A stretch of 54,988 nucleotides of DNA from Micromonospora sp. HNM0581 (GCF_012726175.1 NZ_JAASAD010000023.1:1-54988), one strand, 5' to 3'; shown: positions 1-7,736, numbered from the stretch's first letter. Notes: generated by a model from the letters alone, not told the origin. Made by a program: numbers and translations.

Positions 1-2
1 AC

Positions 3-107
3 AACCAGTACCGGGTCAAGAAACCCGACGAACCGGCCAGCATCCGCCACGACCGGCCACCGACCATCCACATCTACCGGGTCCAGCCACCGCCAAGATC
101 AACTTAG
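3..107 (+). CDS. C-terminal fragment of an unknown CDS (cut by window edge)
   Basis: An open frame runs in from the left edge and stops at TAG 105-107. The visible 34 residues are basic and proline-rich, ending in HIYRVQPPPRST. I do not recognise the family. A transposase or other mobile-element tail is possible given the sparse, island-like neighbourhood, but nothing visible proves it. Without the upstream sequence it could also be a non-coding open frame. Confidence 0.3.
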   Translation, partial: NQYRVKKPDEPASIRHDRPPTIHIYRVQPPPRST

Positions 108-112
108 GCTAC

Positions 113-442
113 GTGGCATTGACCCAGGGACCAGCCACGTGCGAGACGTGCGAGTTCCATCATCGGATGCGGTTCGGTGCCCGTGAGGTCGACCGACGGC
201 ATGTGCCGCCAGGCAATGAGCATGCCGTGCGGGTGGCGAGTGCGGTGGCGCGTACCCGTCATCGCTATTCGCCCAGGGCCCGGGTGGGTTATGAGTTGGC
301 GCTGCCGGACCTTGTTGCCGGTGCGCTGCCCACCACCCGGCAGGCTCAGGCCGGCAAGGCTCTGGTCAACAAGCTGACCGATGATGAGTGTGACCGCGTC
401 GTGAGCTTCGCCGAGGTCGAGGAGTTGGCGCGCGGTCGCTGA
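113..442 (+). CDS. Hypothetical protein, 109 aa
   Basis: GTG-started frame beginning 6 nt after the preceding stop. The N-terminus has a CETCEF motif (two Cys). The C-terminal half, with GYELALPDLVAG and NKLTDDECDRVV, has the amphipathic composition of a real protein, and the frame ends EVEELARGR. No signal peptide or membrane segment is seen. I do not recognise the family. Overlapping frames on both strands are rich in Arg and Pro and look like shadows, which makes this the best coding choice here. It may be a remnant of a larger gene. Confidence 0.35.
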   Translation: MALTQGPATCETCEFHHRMRFGAREVDRRHVPPGNEHAVRVASAVARTRHRYSPRARVGYELALPDLVAGALPTTRQAQAGKALVNKLTDDECDRVVSFAEVEELARGR

Positions 443-582
443 TCTCCAGCGTCCACGGCCTCGAAGCGGCCGTGTCTCGTGAACCTCAGCCGGGCTTGCA
501 GCCGGAGCATCTGCGGCCCGGCCACGCGCAGGGTGATCCGGTGCTGCTGACGGTCGACGGACGGGACTTCCTTGTGCGGCAA

Positions 583-616
583 GCGGCAACGGGTTCGATC
601 CCCGTCGCCGGTTCCA
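583..616 (+). other. tRNA-like 3' half (T-arm, acceptor strand and CCA)
   Basis: A perfect 5-bp T-stem (589-593 with 601-605) closes the 7-nt loop TTCGATC. It is followed by CGCCGGT, a T in the discriminator position, and CCA at 614-616. No matching 5' acceptor strand, D-arm or anticodon arm was found in the 90 nt upstream. It therefore looks like the kind of tRNA 3'-end copy left at an attachment site by an integrative element, or a tRNA pseudogene. It could also be chance. Confidence 0.35.
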
Positions 617-981
617 CGTTCTTACCTGCTCAGATACCTTTTGAACTTCACTTCCGTGCGATCAGGACGATTGTCTGGTAGGGATCACCCCCGAAATCTT
701 CCCGCCGGACGCCAACCGGGGATCGACGGACGAACCCAGAGACGTGACACGAACCTATCGCGGCGACCTCGACGACGCTGACCTGGTGGCAGCGCCATGC
801 GCTCCGGTGACCCAGAGAGCCGTACGAAAGGTTCGTCGAGGTCTACGGGGCTTCGACCTCGCGTCGTCATCGCCCTGGCGCTACCGATAGCTACCTATCG
901 GCGGCAAGGCCGAGGCAGTCGGTGTTTCTCGCACCGTTTGAGAACGGCGTTTCGACCCCTGGCGATCGGGGCGTCAGAGTC

Positions 982-987
982 TAGGCT
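982..987 (+). promoter_or_regulatory. Candidate leaderless -10 box (TAGGCT)
   Basis: TANNNT hexamer lying exactly 7 nt before the ATG at 995, the spacing expected if transcription starts at the start codon. GGAGG at 988-992 is only 2 nt from the ATG and too close to act as a normal ribosome binding site. No clear -35. Confidence 0.45.
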
Positions 988-994
988 GGAGGCC

Positions 995-1693
995 ATGTCA
1001 CCCCGACGTGTATCTACTCCCCGCTCCCCCGCCGCCCGCAAGGCGAGAGAGCCCCGGAGTCCCCTTCCGCCGTCCGGGGTGGTGCTCTTTGACGCGGTCG
1101 AGCTGGAGCCAGAGTCAGAACTGGCGGGCACCGCGTTCTGCAGTCTGAGCCTGGCCGGACAGGACGCTGACTCGATGACGTTTTCCCAGTGCCGGTTCCG
1201 GGGAGCGGATCTATCCGGCTGTCGTCTGGATCAGGTGACGATGACGGACTGCCTGGTCACGGATTCGAGCTTGGCGAATCTGCGCGCTGACGGTGGAAGT
1301 ATGACCCGAGTTCAGCTTTCTCAGTGCAGGATGACGGGCTTGAACTGGGCTGATGGCGTGGTGCGAGATGTCGCTATTGCGGAGTGTCGTGCAGATTTGT
1401 CGTCATGGCGGATGACGAAGTTTGCTGCGGTGAGCTTCGTGGAATGCAATCTGAGTGGTGCCGACTTTACCAATGCCGACCTGAGCGGTGCAGTGTTTCG
1501 GGATTGCGATCTGACCGGAGCAGTATTCCATCATGCATCAATGGAAGGGGCGCGGTTCCGCGGCTGCAACTTGGTGGGAGTGGGTGATCTTTCCAATTGG
1601 AAGGGGGCGGCCGTTCACCATACCGACTTGATGACTCTGTCGTATGGGCTTGCGCGGGCGGCCGGTATTCGTATTGAGGATGAGGACGGGTAG
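995..1693 (+). CDS. Pentapeptide-repeat protein
   Basis: 232 aa. After a basic Ser/Pro-rich N-terminus of about 30 residues, most of the protein is tandem pentapeptide repeats of the A(D/N)LXX type, e.g. GADLSGCRL, ADFTNADLSGAVF, DLTGAVFHHAS and GARFRGCNL. Such repeats fold as a right-handed quadrilateral beta-helix. Some members (Qnr, MfpA) protect DNA gyrase by mimicking DNA, but most have no assigned function and none is claimed here. The ATG at 995 was chosen because of the leaderless-type -10 box 7 nt upstream; an open frame continues upstream but looks non-coding. Base composition is visibly lower in GC than the rest of the window, with many T-ending third positions, which suggests horizontal acquisition. 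Confidence 0.75.
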   Translation: MSPRRVSTPRSPAARKAREPRSPLPPSGVVLFDAVELEPESELAGTAFCSLSLAGQDADSMTFSQCRFRGADLSGCRLDQVTMTDCLVTDSSLANLRADGGSMTRVQLSQCRMTGLNWADGVVRDVAIAECRADLSSWRMTKFAAVSFVECNLSGADFTNADLSGAVFRDCDLTGAVFHHASMEGARFRGCNLVGVGDLSNWKGAAVHHTDLMTLSYGLARAAGIRIEDEDG

Positions 1694-2200
1694 GCGCGCA
1701 TCGGCGGCCCGGCGGGCCACCACCAGCGCTGACTGACCGGTACCCCAACGGTGCGGCGCGGTTTGTGGGTTGCGGTATGAGGGGACCGCAACTCCGGGGC
1801 GGTTGCAAGTTCCGGGGTCGTGCGGCTGGTCGGGTTGTGACGGGTTGAGGTGCATAGCAGGGCAGGTACGAGCTTCGTGATCATCGTGGTGCCTAAGCCC
1901 GATGATCATGAGGTGCTCGTGCCTGCCGTTGCATCTTCTGAGACTGGAACCGCTGGACCCTGGCCGGACCGCCGACCTGCTTCCCGAACTCGACAGGCCG
2001 TGCTCGCGTACCTCGACGCCTGAGCGTGTCCGGGTGGGGGATGAATCGCGCCTGGCGGGGTAAGCAAGCCGCCGTCCTGGTGGAGTGACGACCTCGGTCG
2101 CGGTGCCACGCGGCCATTTCCCGGGCGGGCCGGCCGACAAGTCGGTCCGCCCGGGAACCGGCACTTCGCGTGTTTCCCGCAGCGCCGGCCAGACGATGTC
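1694..2200. other. Intergenic stretch containing a long hairpin
   Basis: 507 nt with no convincing gene on either strand. Open frames here are low-complexity shadows. It contains the imperfect inverted repeat at 1861-1927. Confidence 0.45.
1861..1927. repeat. Long imperfect inverted repeat / hairpin
   Basis: The left arm 1861-1886 pairs with 1900-1927. Both ends carry GGCAGG(T/C)ACGAGC-type sequence and the inner arms carry TGATCATCG / CGATGATCA, interrupted by a small internal loop. The loop is about 13 nt. It lies about 170 nt after the pentapeptide gene. It could be a terminator, a relic of a mobile element's ends, or a relative of the GATCATG palindromes at 4099 and 35956. Confidence 0.5.
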
Positions 2201-2740
2201 CTAGTTGATCAACCAGTTCCAGGCATCCATGATCCATTGCGTCTGCCGCAGGAAAGCGACACCGAGCACGGTCAGGAACACCGCCGTGACCAGGTGGGCA
2301 CCCCGGGCGGTACGCCGGATCCTGCCCAGCTGCCGCTCCAACACCACCCGGCCGAGCAGCCGGGCCAGCGTGAACAGCCCCGCCGCGACCAACAGGCTCA
2401 CCCCGAAGATCACGGTCGGGCCGACGAGGTCACCACCACCGGAGATCGCCCAGATCCCCCAACAGACGAACGCGAACAGGACCCCCGCGAAGCTCCACTC
2501 GCCACCGCGCTTCAAACGGGCCACGTGCCAACTCAGCGGCTGGCGGGGCGCCGGCTCACCAGGCCAGCCGGTGCCGGTGGGCTCGTGCTCCACCGTCGGG
2601 AACGCTTCGGTACCTGGCGCCCGGGCAGCGACCTGGGCCACCCCCCGGCGGTACGGGTCTCGCGGCGACGGCACCCCGCCGTCGAACTGCGGCGGCACCT
2701 CGACGGTCCGCTCCGCCCACGGCTGCGTCTGCTCGGCCAT
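2201..2740 (-). CDS. Small multi-pass membrane protein, hypothetical
   Basis: 179 aa. The start ATG at 2740 is preceded by a clear GGGAGG ribosome binding site. Residues 1-75 are hydrophilic and Pro/Glu-rich, so probably cytoplasmic. About residues 83-102 (WSFAGVLFAFVCWGIWAIS) and 107-126 (VGPTVIFGVSLLVAAGLFTL) are membrane segments, followed by a basic loop RRTARG and a third segment (VTAVFLTVLGVAFL). Function unknown. It is divergent from the acetyltransferase gene at 2849, with 108 nt between the starts. I do not recognise a named family. Confidence 0.75.
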   Translation of the reverse strand: MAEQTQPWAERTVEVPPQFDGGVPSPRDPYRRGVAQVAARAPGTEAFPTVEHEPTGTGWPGEPAPRQPLSWHVARLKRGGEWSFAGVLFAFVCWGIWAISGGGDLVGPTVIFGVSLLVAAGLFTLARLLGRVVLERQLGRIRRTARGAHLVTAVFLTVLGVAFLRQTQWIMDAWNWLIN

Positions 2741-2848
2741 GTCGTTTCCCTCCCTTTCACCGGCGGTGCCCCCGAACTCCGCTGGAGACTTCGAGGGTAG
2801 CCATCGCGCAAATAGCTCGCCGCACCCGCATGGATCGACTAGACACGC

Positions 2849-4084
2849 ATGGTGACGACCTCCACCCTGCCCCTCGTGGCTGCCCACGCCGAGGACTACG
2901 ACGAGATCGGCCAGTTCCTCGGCGCCCTGTTCCACCACAGCGTCGACTCCGAGGCCCACGAGGCCGAACGCGCGATCTTCGAACCAGAACGAACACTGCT
3001 GGTGAGGGACGGAACGGAGCTGGTGGCCAGTGCCACGGCGTACACCCGGGACCTGGGCGTGCCCGGCGGAGCGATCCCCGCGGCGCATGTCAGTCTGGTC
3101 GGGGTGGCACCCACCCACCGGCGTCGAGGGCTGCTCACCGCCATGATGCACCAGCAGTTGCGTCAGATCTACGACAATCACCGGGAGCCGATCACGGTGC
3201 TCTGGGCCAGTGAGGGCCGAATCTATCCCCAGTTCGGCTACGGTCTGGCCACACAGCGCTACCACGTCTCCGGCGAGACCACCGAACTGCGGCTACCGCC
3301 ACCGACGCCGGACGAGGGTCACCTGCGTCTGGACCGGCCGGCAGGCCGGCAGGGCGATCTCGCCCGGGTGTACGACCGGGTCCGCGCCGGCCGTCCCGGC
3401 TGGTCGGCCCGCGACGACAGGTGGTGGCGGTACGTACTTGTCGACCCCAAGGCCCACCGGGGCGAAGCCACCGAGCGACGGGTGGTGCTGCACGAGGGAC
3501 CCGACGGGGTCGACGGGTACGGACTGTTCCGCACCAGGGCCGAATGGGACGACGCCGGCCCGAACGGCCTCACCACGGTCGACGAGGTGGTGGCGAGTAC
3601 CCCGGCCGGATACCTGGCGATCTGGCGGATGCTGCTCTCGCTCGACCTGACCCGACGACTGAGCTGGATGCGCACGGCGGTGGACGAGCCGCTGCTCCGG
3701 CTGGTGAACGAACCGCGCCGGCTCGACTTCCGGCTCGTCGACGCACTGTGGGTACGGGTGGTGGATGTGCCGGCCGCGCTCGCTGCCCGGCGCTACGCCA
3801 CCGGCGTCGACGTCGTCATCGAGGTGACCGATCATCTGCTGCCGGAGAACACCGGCCGGTGGCGGTTACGCGGCGGGCCGACCGACGCCAACTGCACCCC
3901 GGCGAGTGGTCCGGCCGACCTTGCCTGCGACGTACGCTGCCTCGGCGAGCTGTATCTCGGCGGCGCGGCACCGGCCGCGTTGGCCGACGCCGGCCGGCTC
4001 CGCGAGCTGCGCCCCGGCGCCCTCACCGCCGCCGGTCCCGCCTTCACCTGGCACCGTGCCCCCTCCGCCATGGAGATCTTCTGA
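2849..4084 (+). CDS. Eis-family GNAT N-acetyltransferase
   Basis: 411 aa, the usual length for the Eis (enhanced intracellular survival) family. The N-terminal GNAT domain has the acetyl-CoA loop VAPTHRRRGLLTAMM around residues 90-105. Then come a second GNAT-like domain and a C-terminal sterol-carrier-like domain. The protein ends MEIF, matching the family trait of a C-terminal carboxylate used in catalysis. Known Eis enzymes acetylate amines at several positions, including aminoglycosides and protein lysines; the substrate here is unknown. The ATG at 2849 opens the conserved region directly. A palindromic repeat follows 15 nt after the stop and may terminate it. Confidence 0.85.
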   Translation: MVTTSTLPLVAAHAEDYDEIGQFLGALFHHSVDSEAHEAERAIFEPERTLLVRDGTELVASATAYTRDLGVPGGAIPAAHVSLVGVAPTHRRRGLLTAMMHQQLRQIYDNHREPITVLWASEGRIYPQFGYGLATQRYHVSGETTELRLPPPTPDEGHLRLDRPAGRQGDLARVYDRVRAGRPGWSARDDRWWRYVLVDPKAHRGEATERRVVLHEGPDGVDGYGLFRTRAEWDDAGPNGLTTVDEVVASTPAGYLAIWRMLLSLDLTRRLSWMRTAVDEPLLRLVNEPRRLDFRLVDALWVRVVDVPAALAARRYATGVDVVIEVTDHLLPENTGRWRLRGGPTDANCTPASGPADLACDVRCLGELYLGGAAPAALADAGRLRELRPGALTAAGPAFTWHRAPSAMEIF

Positions 4085-4098
4085 CCGTCACCGCCCGT

Positions 4099-4168
4099 CG
4101 ATCATGCAGTTGGGGTCGCTGACATGCGGCGTCACGTACCACATGTCACTGCCACAACTGCATGATCG
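4099..4168. repeat. GATCATG-type palindromic intergenic repeat
   Basis: The arms 4099-4126 and 4142-4168 both run CGATCATGCAGTTG ... TGACATG and pair over about 24 of 28 positions around a 15-nt loop. It sits just after the Eis stop codon. A second element with the same outer sequence, TGATCATGAGGTT, is at 35956-36019. It may act as a terminator or a REP-like element. Confidence 0.65.
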
Positions 4169-4177
4169 GCGAAGCGG

Positions 4178-4546
4178 GTGGGTGGGGTGTTAGGGGTGGA
4201 GTGGAGGTACGGTCGGACGGTGGTGGACGGTGGGGAACGGCGGCGACGACGGCACCGCAACAGCGGCGCTCAAGGCAGCGGGGACAACGGTGGTGCGGCG
4301 GCGACCACTGTCGGTGTGCACGACGGCGTCGAGGCACCGCGTGGGCGACGCAACGGAGCTTCCGAAGAAGGCGAGCGAGGGCTACGCGGCCTGGTCGGTT
4401 CCGGTTCGTCGCAGGTGAGCGTGACCGCCGCGATGCGGGCGCGGGACGCCGCCCGGCCCACCGAGAAGGACCTGGCCACGGCGGCGGAGGGCCTCGTCAT
4501 CGTTCGCCGCAACTGGACCCCACGCGACGAGCTGCCCCGTCGCTGA
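4178..4546 (+). CDS. Hypothetical protein (conserved-looking C-terminus)
   Basis: Up to 122 aa from GTG 4178, but the first 40 or so residues are Arg/Gly-rich and a later GTG (around 4315) may be the true start. The C-terminal part (QVSVTAAMRARDAARPT, then DLATAAEGLVIVRRNW) looks like a genuine folded small protein. No signal peptide or membrane segment. The hairpin at 4551-4588, directly after the stop, supports a transcription unit ending here. Function unknown. Confidence 0.5.
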   Translation: MGGVLGVEWRYGRTVVDGGERRRRRHRNSGAQGSGDNGGAAATTVGVHDGVEAPRGRRNGASEEGERGLRGLVGSGSSQVSVTAAMRARDAARPTEKDLATAAEGLVIVRRNWTPRDELPRR

Positions 4547-4550
4547 CCCG

Positions 4551-4588
4551 CCCGCTCCGGGGTCGGGTAGCTCCCACCCCGAAGCGGG
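4551..4588. terminator. Hairpin between convergent genes
   Basis: CCCGCTCCGGGGTCGGG pairs imperfectly with CCCACCCCGAAGCGGG around a loop of about 5 nt. It sits 5 nt after the plus-strand hypothetical gene and 11 nt beyond the rpiB stop, so it could serve both. There is no U-tract, as usual for high-GC actinomycetes. Confidence 0.5.
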
Positions 4589-4598
4589 CAGGCTCGGG

Positions 4599-5066
4599 TC
4601 AGGGCAGGTCAGGCAGCTGTCCGGTGCGCTCGTAGTCGGCGACCTGGGTGATCCGACGGGCATGCCGGTCGCTGCCCGAGAACGAAGTGGTCAGGAACGC
4701 CTCGACGATGGCGGTGGCCTCGTCCAGGGTGTGCTGGCGGGCACCGACAGCCACCACATTGGCGTCGTTGTGCTGCCGGCCCAACTGGGCCGTCTCGACG
4801 TTCCAGGCCAGCGCCGCCCGCACTCCCGCAACCTTGTTCGAGGCGATCTGTTCGCCGTTGCCCGAGCCGCCGATGACCACACCCAGGCTGCCCGGGTCGG
4901 CCACCACGCGGGTGCCGGCGTGCAGGCAGAAGGCCGGGTAGTCGTCCTCCGGGTCGTAGGCGTGCGGGCCGACGTCGACCACCTCGTACCCCTGCTTGGC
5001 GAGGTGGTTGGCCAGATGCACCTTCAGCTCGAAACCGGCGTGATCGGATCCCAGGTAGACGCGCAT
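4599..5066 (-). CDS. rpiB: Ribose-5-phosphate isomerase B
   Basis: 155 aa, normal for the RpiB/LacAB family. The N-terminus MRVYLGSDHAGFELK carries the SDHAG phosphate/substrate motif. GGSGNGEQIASNKV (about residues 66-79) is the actinobacterial form of the anion-hole loop, with Glu in the catalytic-base position that Cys holds in the E. coli type. NDANVV follows, as usual. It interconverts ribulose-5-phosphate and ribose-5-phosphate in the cytoplasmic pentose phosphate pathway. The start ATG has no good ribosome binding site; CAGACT lies 7 nt upstream, so a leaderless transcript is possible. The C-terminal ITQVADYERTG is typical. Confidence 0.93.
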   Translation of the reverse strand: MRVYLGSDHAGFELKVHLANHLAKQGYEVVDVGPHAYDPEDDYPAFCLHAGTRVVADPGSLGVVIGGSGNGEQIASNKVAGVRAALAWNVETAQLGRQHNDANVVAVGARQHTLDEATAIVEAFLTTSFSGSDRHARRITQVADYERTGQLPDLP

Positions 5067-5083
5067 ACCGGGCAGTCTGTCAG

Positions 5084-5129
5084 GCCCGTCCTACCGGGCA
5101 CCGCCGGGGCGGTGCCCGGTAGGACGGGC
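5084..5129 (-). terminator. 22-bp perfect inverted repeat, terminator of the DUF1015 gene
   Basis: 5084-5105 and 5108-5129 are exact reverse complements (outer GCCCGTCCTACC) separated by only 2 nt, so the top of the stem must open to form a loop. It lies 8 nt beyond the stop of the minus-strand DUF1015 gene and 17 nt before the rpiB start, so it probably separates the two units. Confidence 0.65.
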
Positions 5130-5137
5130 ACGCCGGA

Positions 5138-6334
5138 TCAGGCCAGCTCGGCCACCACCAGCCCGCCACGCGCCTTCGGAGTGAACCAGGTGCTCTTGCG
5201 GGGCATCTTCTCCCGAGCCAGGTTCACCGCGACGAAGTCGTCGACGGTCACCGGCGCGATGAGGATCGCGAGTTCGGCCCGACCCGCCTGCACCTCGCCG
5301 GTGAGCCAGCTGGCCGGATAGTCCCCACCGACGTACGTGACCCGCTTGTCGCCGGGGTCCAGGCCGAGGGCGTCCCGAAGCAGCAGCCGTTCCACCAGGG
5401 CATGGTCGAGGTTCTCCAGGCGACCGGTGCCGGTGTGCGGCAGCGTCACCGCGTACGCCCCATCGGGAAGTTGGAGCACGACGGTGCCGCCGGTCGCCGG
5501 GACCTCGACCGGACCATCGAGGGCGACGACCTCCGCGCCCGCGCCGCCGAGCCGCTCCAGTAGTTCCTCGGGGGTCGTGGTCAGCTCGCTGACCAGACGG
5601 TTGTACGGCTGGATGGCCACCGAGGCCGGGGTAGTGACGACCGCCAGGAACCGGGACATCCCGCCGGTCTGTGCGGCCAGGCTGCGATGGTTGCCGTCGG
5701 CGACGACCAACTCGCCACCACCGGCCAGGGCGGTCAGCTCGTCCTGCCGCGGTCCGGGACCGACCAGCCAGATGGCGTGGGTACGTCCGGCCTGGTCCGT
5801 GTCGGTGGCGGCGGGCGCCCCGGCCGTGTCGGTGGCCGCCGCGAGCGCGGCGTGCAACTCGTCGCCGCGCCCGGTCTGCAGCAGCAGTACGGGGGAGAGC
5901 AGATGCCCCAACGCCTCGGCAAGCGCGACCCGCTCGCGGACCTTCGCGATGAAGACGTCCTCGTTGCGGATGACCAGGCCCGGCTCGTCGGCCCGGGTGG
6001 AGATCTGGTCGGTGTCGACCATCGCGAACAGCCCGTAGGCCGACTCCTCGCCCGGCGCACTGATCCGATACAGCACCACCACCTGCTCGGCCGGGGTGTA
6101 ACTGCCGTCGGCCTTGGCCTCCGCGAGCCGGGTCACCGCGTCCGGCAGGGCGTCGGCGAACGACCGGCCGAGGCTCTCCGGAGCCTTGTGTGGCATCTCG
6201 ATGCCGAGGGCGCTGTGCGGATTCGCCTCGATGATCGCGGTGATCTCCGCGTCGTCGGCGAACTCGTCGTAGTTCTGGGCACCGGTACCACCAGTGGTGA
6301 TCCAGGCGCGGGAGATCGGGTGCACGACGGTCAT
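5138..6334 (-). CDS. DUF1015 family protein
   Basis: 398 aa. The N-terminal VHPISRAWITTGGTGAQNYDEFADD and the central AGGGELVVADGNHRSLAA motif (the DGNHR signature) identify the DUF1015 family, found in many bacteria near serine and one-carbon genes but without a settled biochemical role. No signal peptide or membrane segment, so cytoplasmic. The start is either ATG 6340 or ATG 6334. I prefer 6334 because TAGCGT lies 8 nt before it, consistent with a leaderless transcript. It is followed by a strong hairpin (5084-5129). Confidence 0.8.
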   Translation of the reverse strand: MTVVHPISRAWITTGGTGAQNYDEFADDAEITAIIEANPHSALGIEMPHKAPESLGRSFADALPDAVTRLAEAKADGSYTPAEQVVVLYRISAPGEESAYGLFAMVDTDQISTRADEPGLVIRNEDVFIAKVRERVALAEALGHLLSPVLLLQTGRGDELHAALAAATDTAGAPAATDTDQAGRTHAIWLVGPGPRQDELTALAGGGELVVADGNHRSLAAQTGGMSRFLAVVTTPASVAIQPYNRLVSELTTTPEELLERLGGAGAEVVALDGPVEVPATGGTVVLQLPDGAYAVTLPHTGTGRLENLDHALVERLLLRDALGLDPGDKRVTYVGGDYPASWLTGEVQAGRAELAILIAPVTVDDFVAVNLAREKMPRKSTWFTPKARGGLVVAELA

Positions 6335-6903
6335 GACCATTGACGCTACCGGCGGGGCTTCGGGTTCCGCCGCCGGACCCGCCCGGAGCCCACCAGGTGA
6401 TAGCCGGGTCACCCGCCCGACACCTCCGGCACGGCAGGGGCCGTGCTCAACACTCCGCCTCGGCCGCCCGTCGATGCCGGCCGGTCGGCGCCGGCACCAC
6501 GGTGGGGCGGACCGGTGCCGGTCGGGGACCCTGATTACGGATCTCGTGACCGGGAGGGGTCAACCGCGACGTGGCGGGGACCGGGGCGACGCCCACCGCA
6601 CCGCTACGCCCGAACCGGCTCGCCCCGTGCGGGCTGCGGTCCTGCCGAACAGGGGACCACGTGCCGGCCCGGTCGTCACCGGATACCGGCCGGACCACAC
6701 CCCTGCCGTACTCCACCCTCCAGCCATCGTCGGCCGGGGCGCGATGCTTGGCCACCAGGCACCTCCACGCGCGGTGGGCTGCGGACAACCGGACAAACGA
6801 GTCCGTGACCGCACCGGTGACGCTGGGCCCGGCAGCAGCGACGCTGCCGGGCTCACAGTCGGCGGTGTCAGGAAGGGCACCGGGCGCGACGGGGTGCCGT
6901 CCC
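6335..6903. other. Intergenic stretch without a recognisable gene
   Basis: 569 nt between two minus-strand genes. An open minus-strand frame (about 6447-6770) reads LVAKHRAPADDGWRVEYGRG near its start, but it degenerates into Arg/Pro-rich sequence and I do not call it. It contains the terminator hairpin at 6827-6852. Confidence 0.45.
6827..6852 (-). terminator. Hairpin terminator
   Basis: GCCCGGCAGC and GCTGCCGGGC are a perfect 10-bp stem around a 6-nt loop, 51 nt beyond the stop of the minus-strand gene at 6904-7527. Confidence 0.5.
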
Positions 6904-7527
6904 TCAATCGAAGGAGGGGTCGAGGTCGCGGCTGCGTTTGAGTTCGAAGAAGCCGGGGGTGCCGGCGACCAGCAGCACGCCGTCCCAGAGCCGACCCGCG
7001 GCCGCACCCCTGGGTGCCGGGGTGACCACCGGCCCGAAGAAGGCGACCTGTCCACCGTCGGGTCCGGGGGCGTGAACGACCGGGGTGCCCACGTCGGTAC
7101 CGACCGGTCGCATCCCGGCCTCGTGGCTGGCCCGCAGCGGTGTGTCGAGGTCACTGTCCCCGGCAACCTCGGCCAGCGCCGGGTCCAGTCCGGCCTCGGT
7201 CAGGGCGGCGGCGTACAGCTCCGACCCGAGCGGCTCCTTGCCGAGATGGATCCGCGTACCCAGGGCGGTGTAGAGCGCCCGTACGGCGTCGGCGCCGTGC
7301 CGCTGTTGCACGGCGACGCAGACCCGCGCCGGTCCCCACCCGTTTCGCATCAGCTGACGGTAGTCATCGGACAGTTCCCGACCTTCGTTGAGCACCGAGA
7401 GGCTCATCACGTGGAAACGAACGTCGACGGGACGGACCCGCTCCACCTCCAGCAGCCACCGGGACGTGAGCCACGCCCAGGGGCAGATCGGATCGAACCA
7501 CATGTCGACGCTGACGCGCTCGTTCAC
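6904..7527 (-). CDS. Rv2466c-like mycothiol-dependent nitroreductase family / DsbA-fold protein
   Basis: 207 aa. The N-terminus has MWFDPICPWAWLTSRWLLEV followed shortly by FHVMSLSVLNEGRE, which match the actinobacterial Rv2466c family: a thioredoxin fold with an all-alpha insertion, which uses mycothiol to reduce nitro compounds and disulfides in the cytoplasm. The active site reads Cys15-Pro-Trp-Ala18, so the resolving Cys of the usual CPWC motif is absent. The start is GTG 7527, with AAGGGA about 8 nt upstream; upstream codons in frame are non-coding in character. A hairpin follows downstream. Confidence 0.8.
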   Translation of the reverse strand: MNERVSVDMWFDPICPWAWLTSRWLLEVERVRPVDVRFHVMSLSVLNEGRELSDDYRQLMRNGWGPARVCVAVQQRHGADAVRALYTALGTRIHLGKEPLGSELYAAALTEAGLDPALAEVAGDSDLDTPLRASHEAGMRPVGTDVGTPVVHAPGPDGGQVAFFGPVVTPAPRGAAAGRLWDGVLLVAGTPGFFELKRSRDLDPSFD

Positions 7528-7736
7528 GACGAGTTCCCTTCGCAGTGGTGAGGCCGGCTCACCGGCGTACCTCCGATCTTCACTGGGCAGAGTCGTACCT
7601 GACCGGGGTTCCACCCGTGACCTCGCCCACCGCCGCATACCCGTACATGGAAGACTCAGGCCCGGACCGGCCGTCACGAGCGGTCGACGGACCATGCGAC
7701 CGTGACGGACGGCGAGAAGTGGGATGGAGACGAACA

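Larger units (their letters stand above)
443..994. other. Intergenic stretch with no convincing gene
   Basis: 552 nt without a credible reading frame. Short open frames exist in several phases but are Arg/Pro/Ser-rich shadows. The notable content is a tRNA-like 3' half (583-616) and the promoter of the downstream pentapeptide gene (982-987). Confidence 0.5.

Noticed and set aside
583..616. A complete tRNA gene at this position
   Set aside because: The T-arm and CCA are good, but no 5' acceptor strand, D-arm or anticodon arm is present within 90 nt upstream.
6447..6800. Minus-strand open frame reading LVAKHRAPADDGWRVEYGRG
   Set aside because: Only a short part looks protein-like; the rest is Pro/Arg-rich, there is no ribosome binding site or leaderless box, and no family was recognised.
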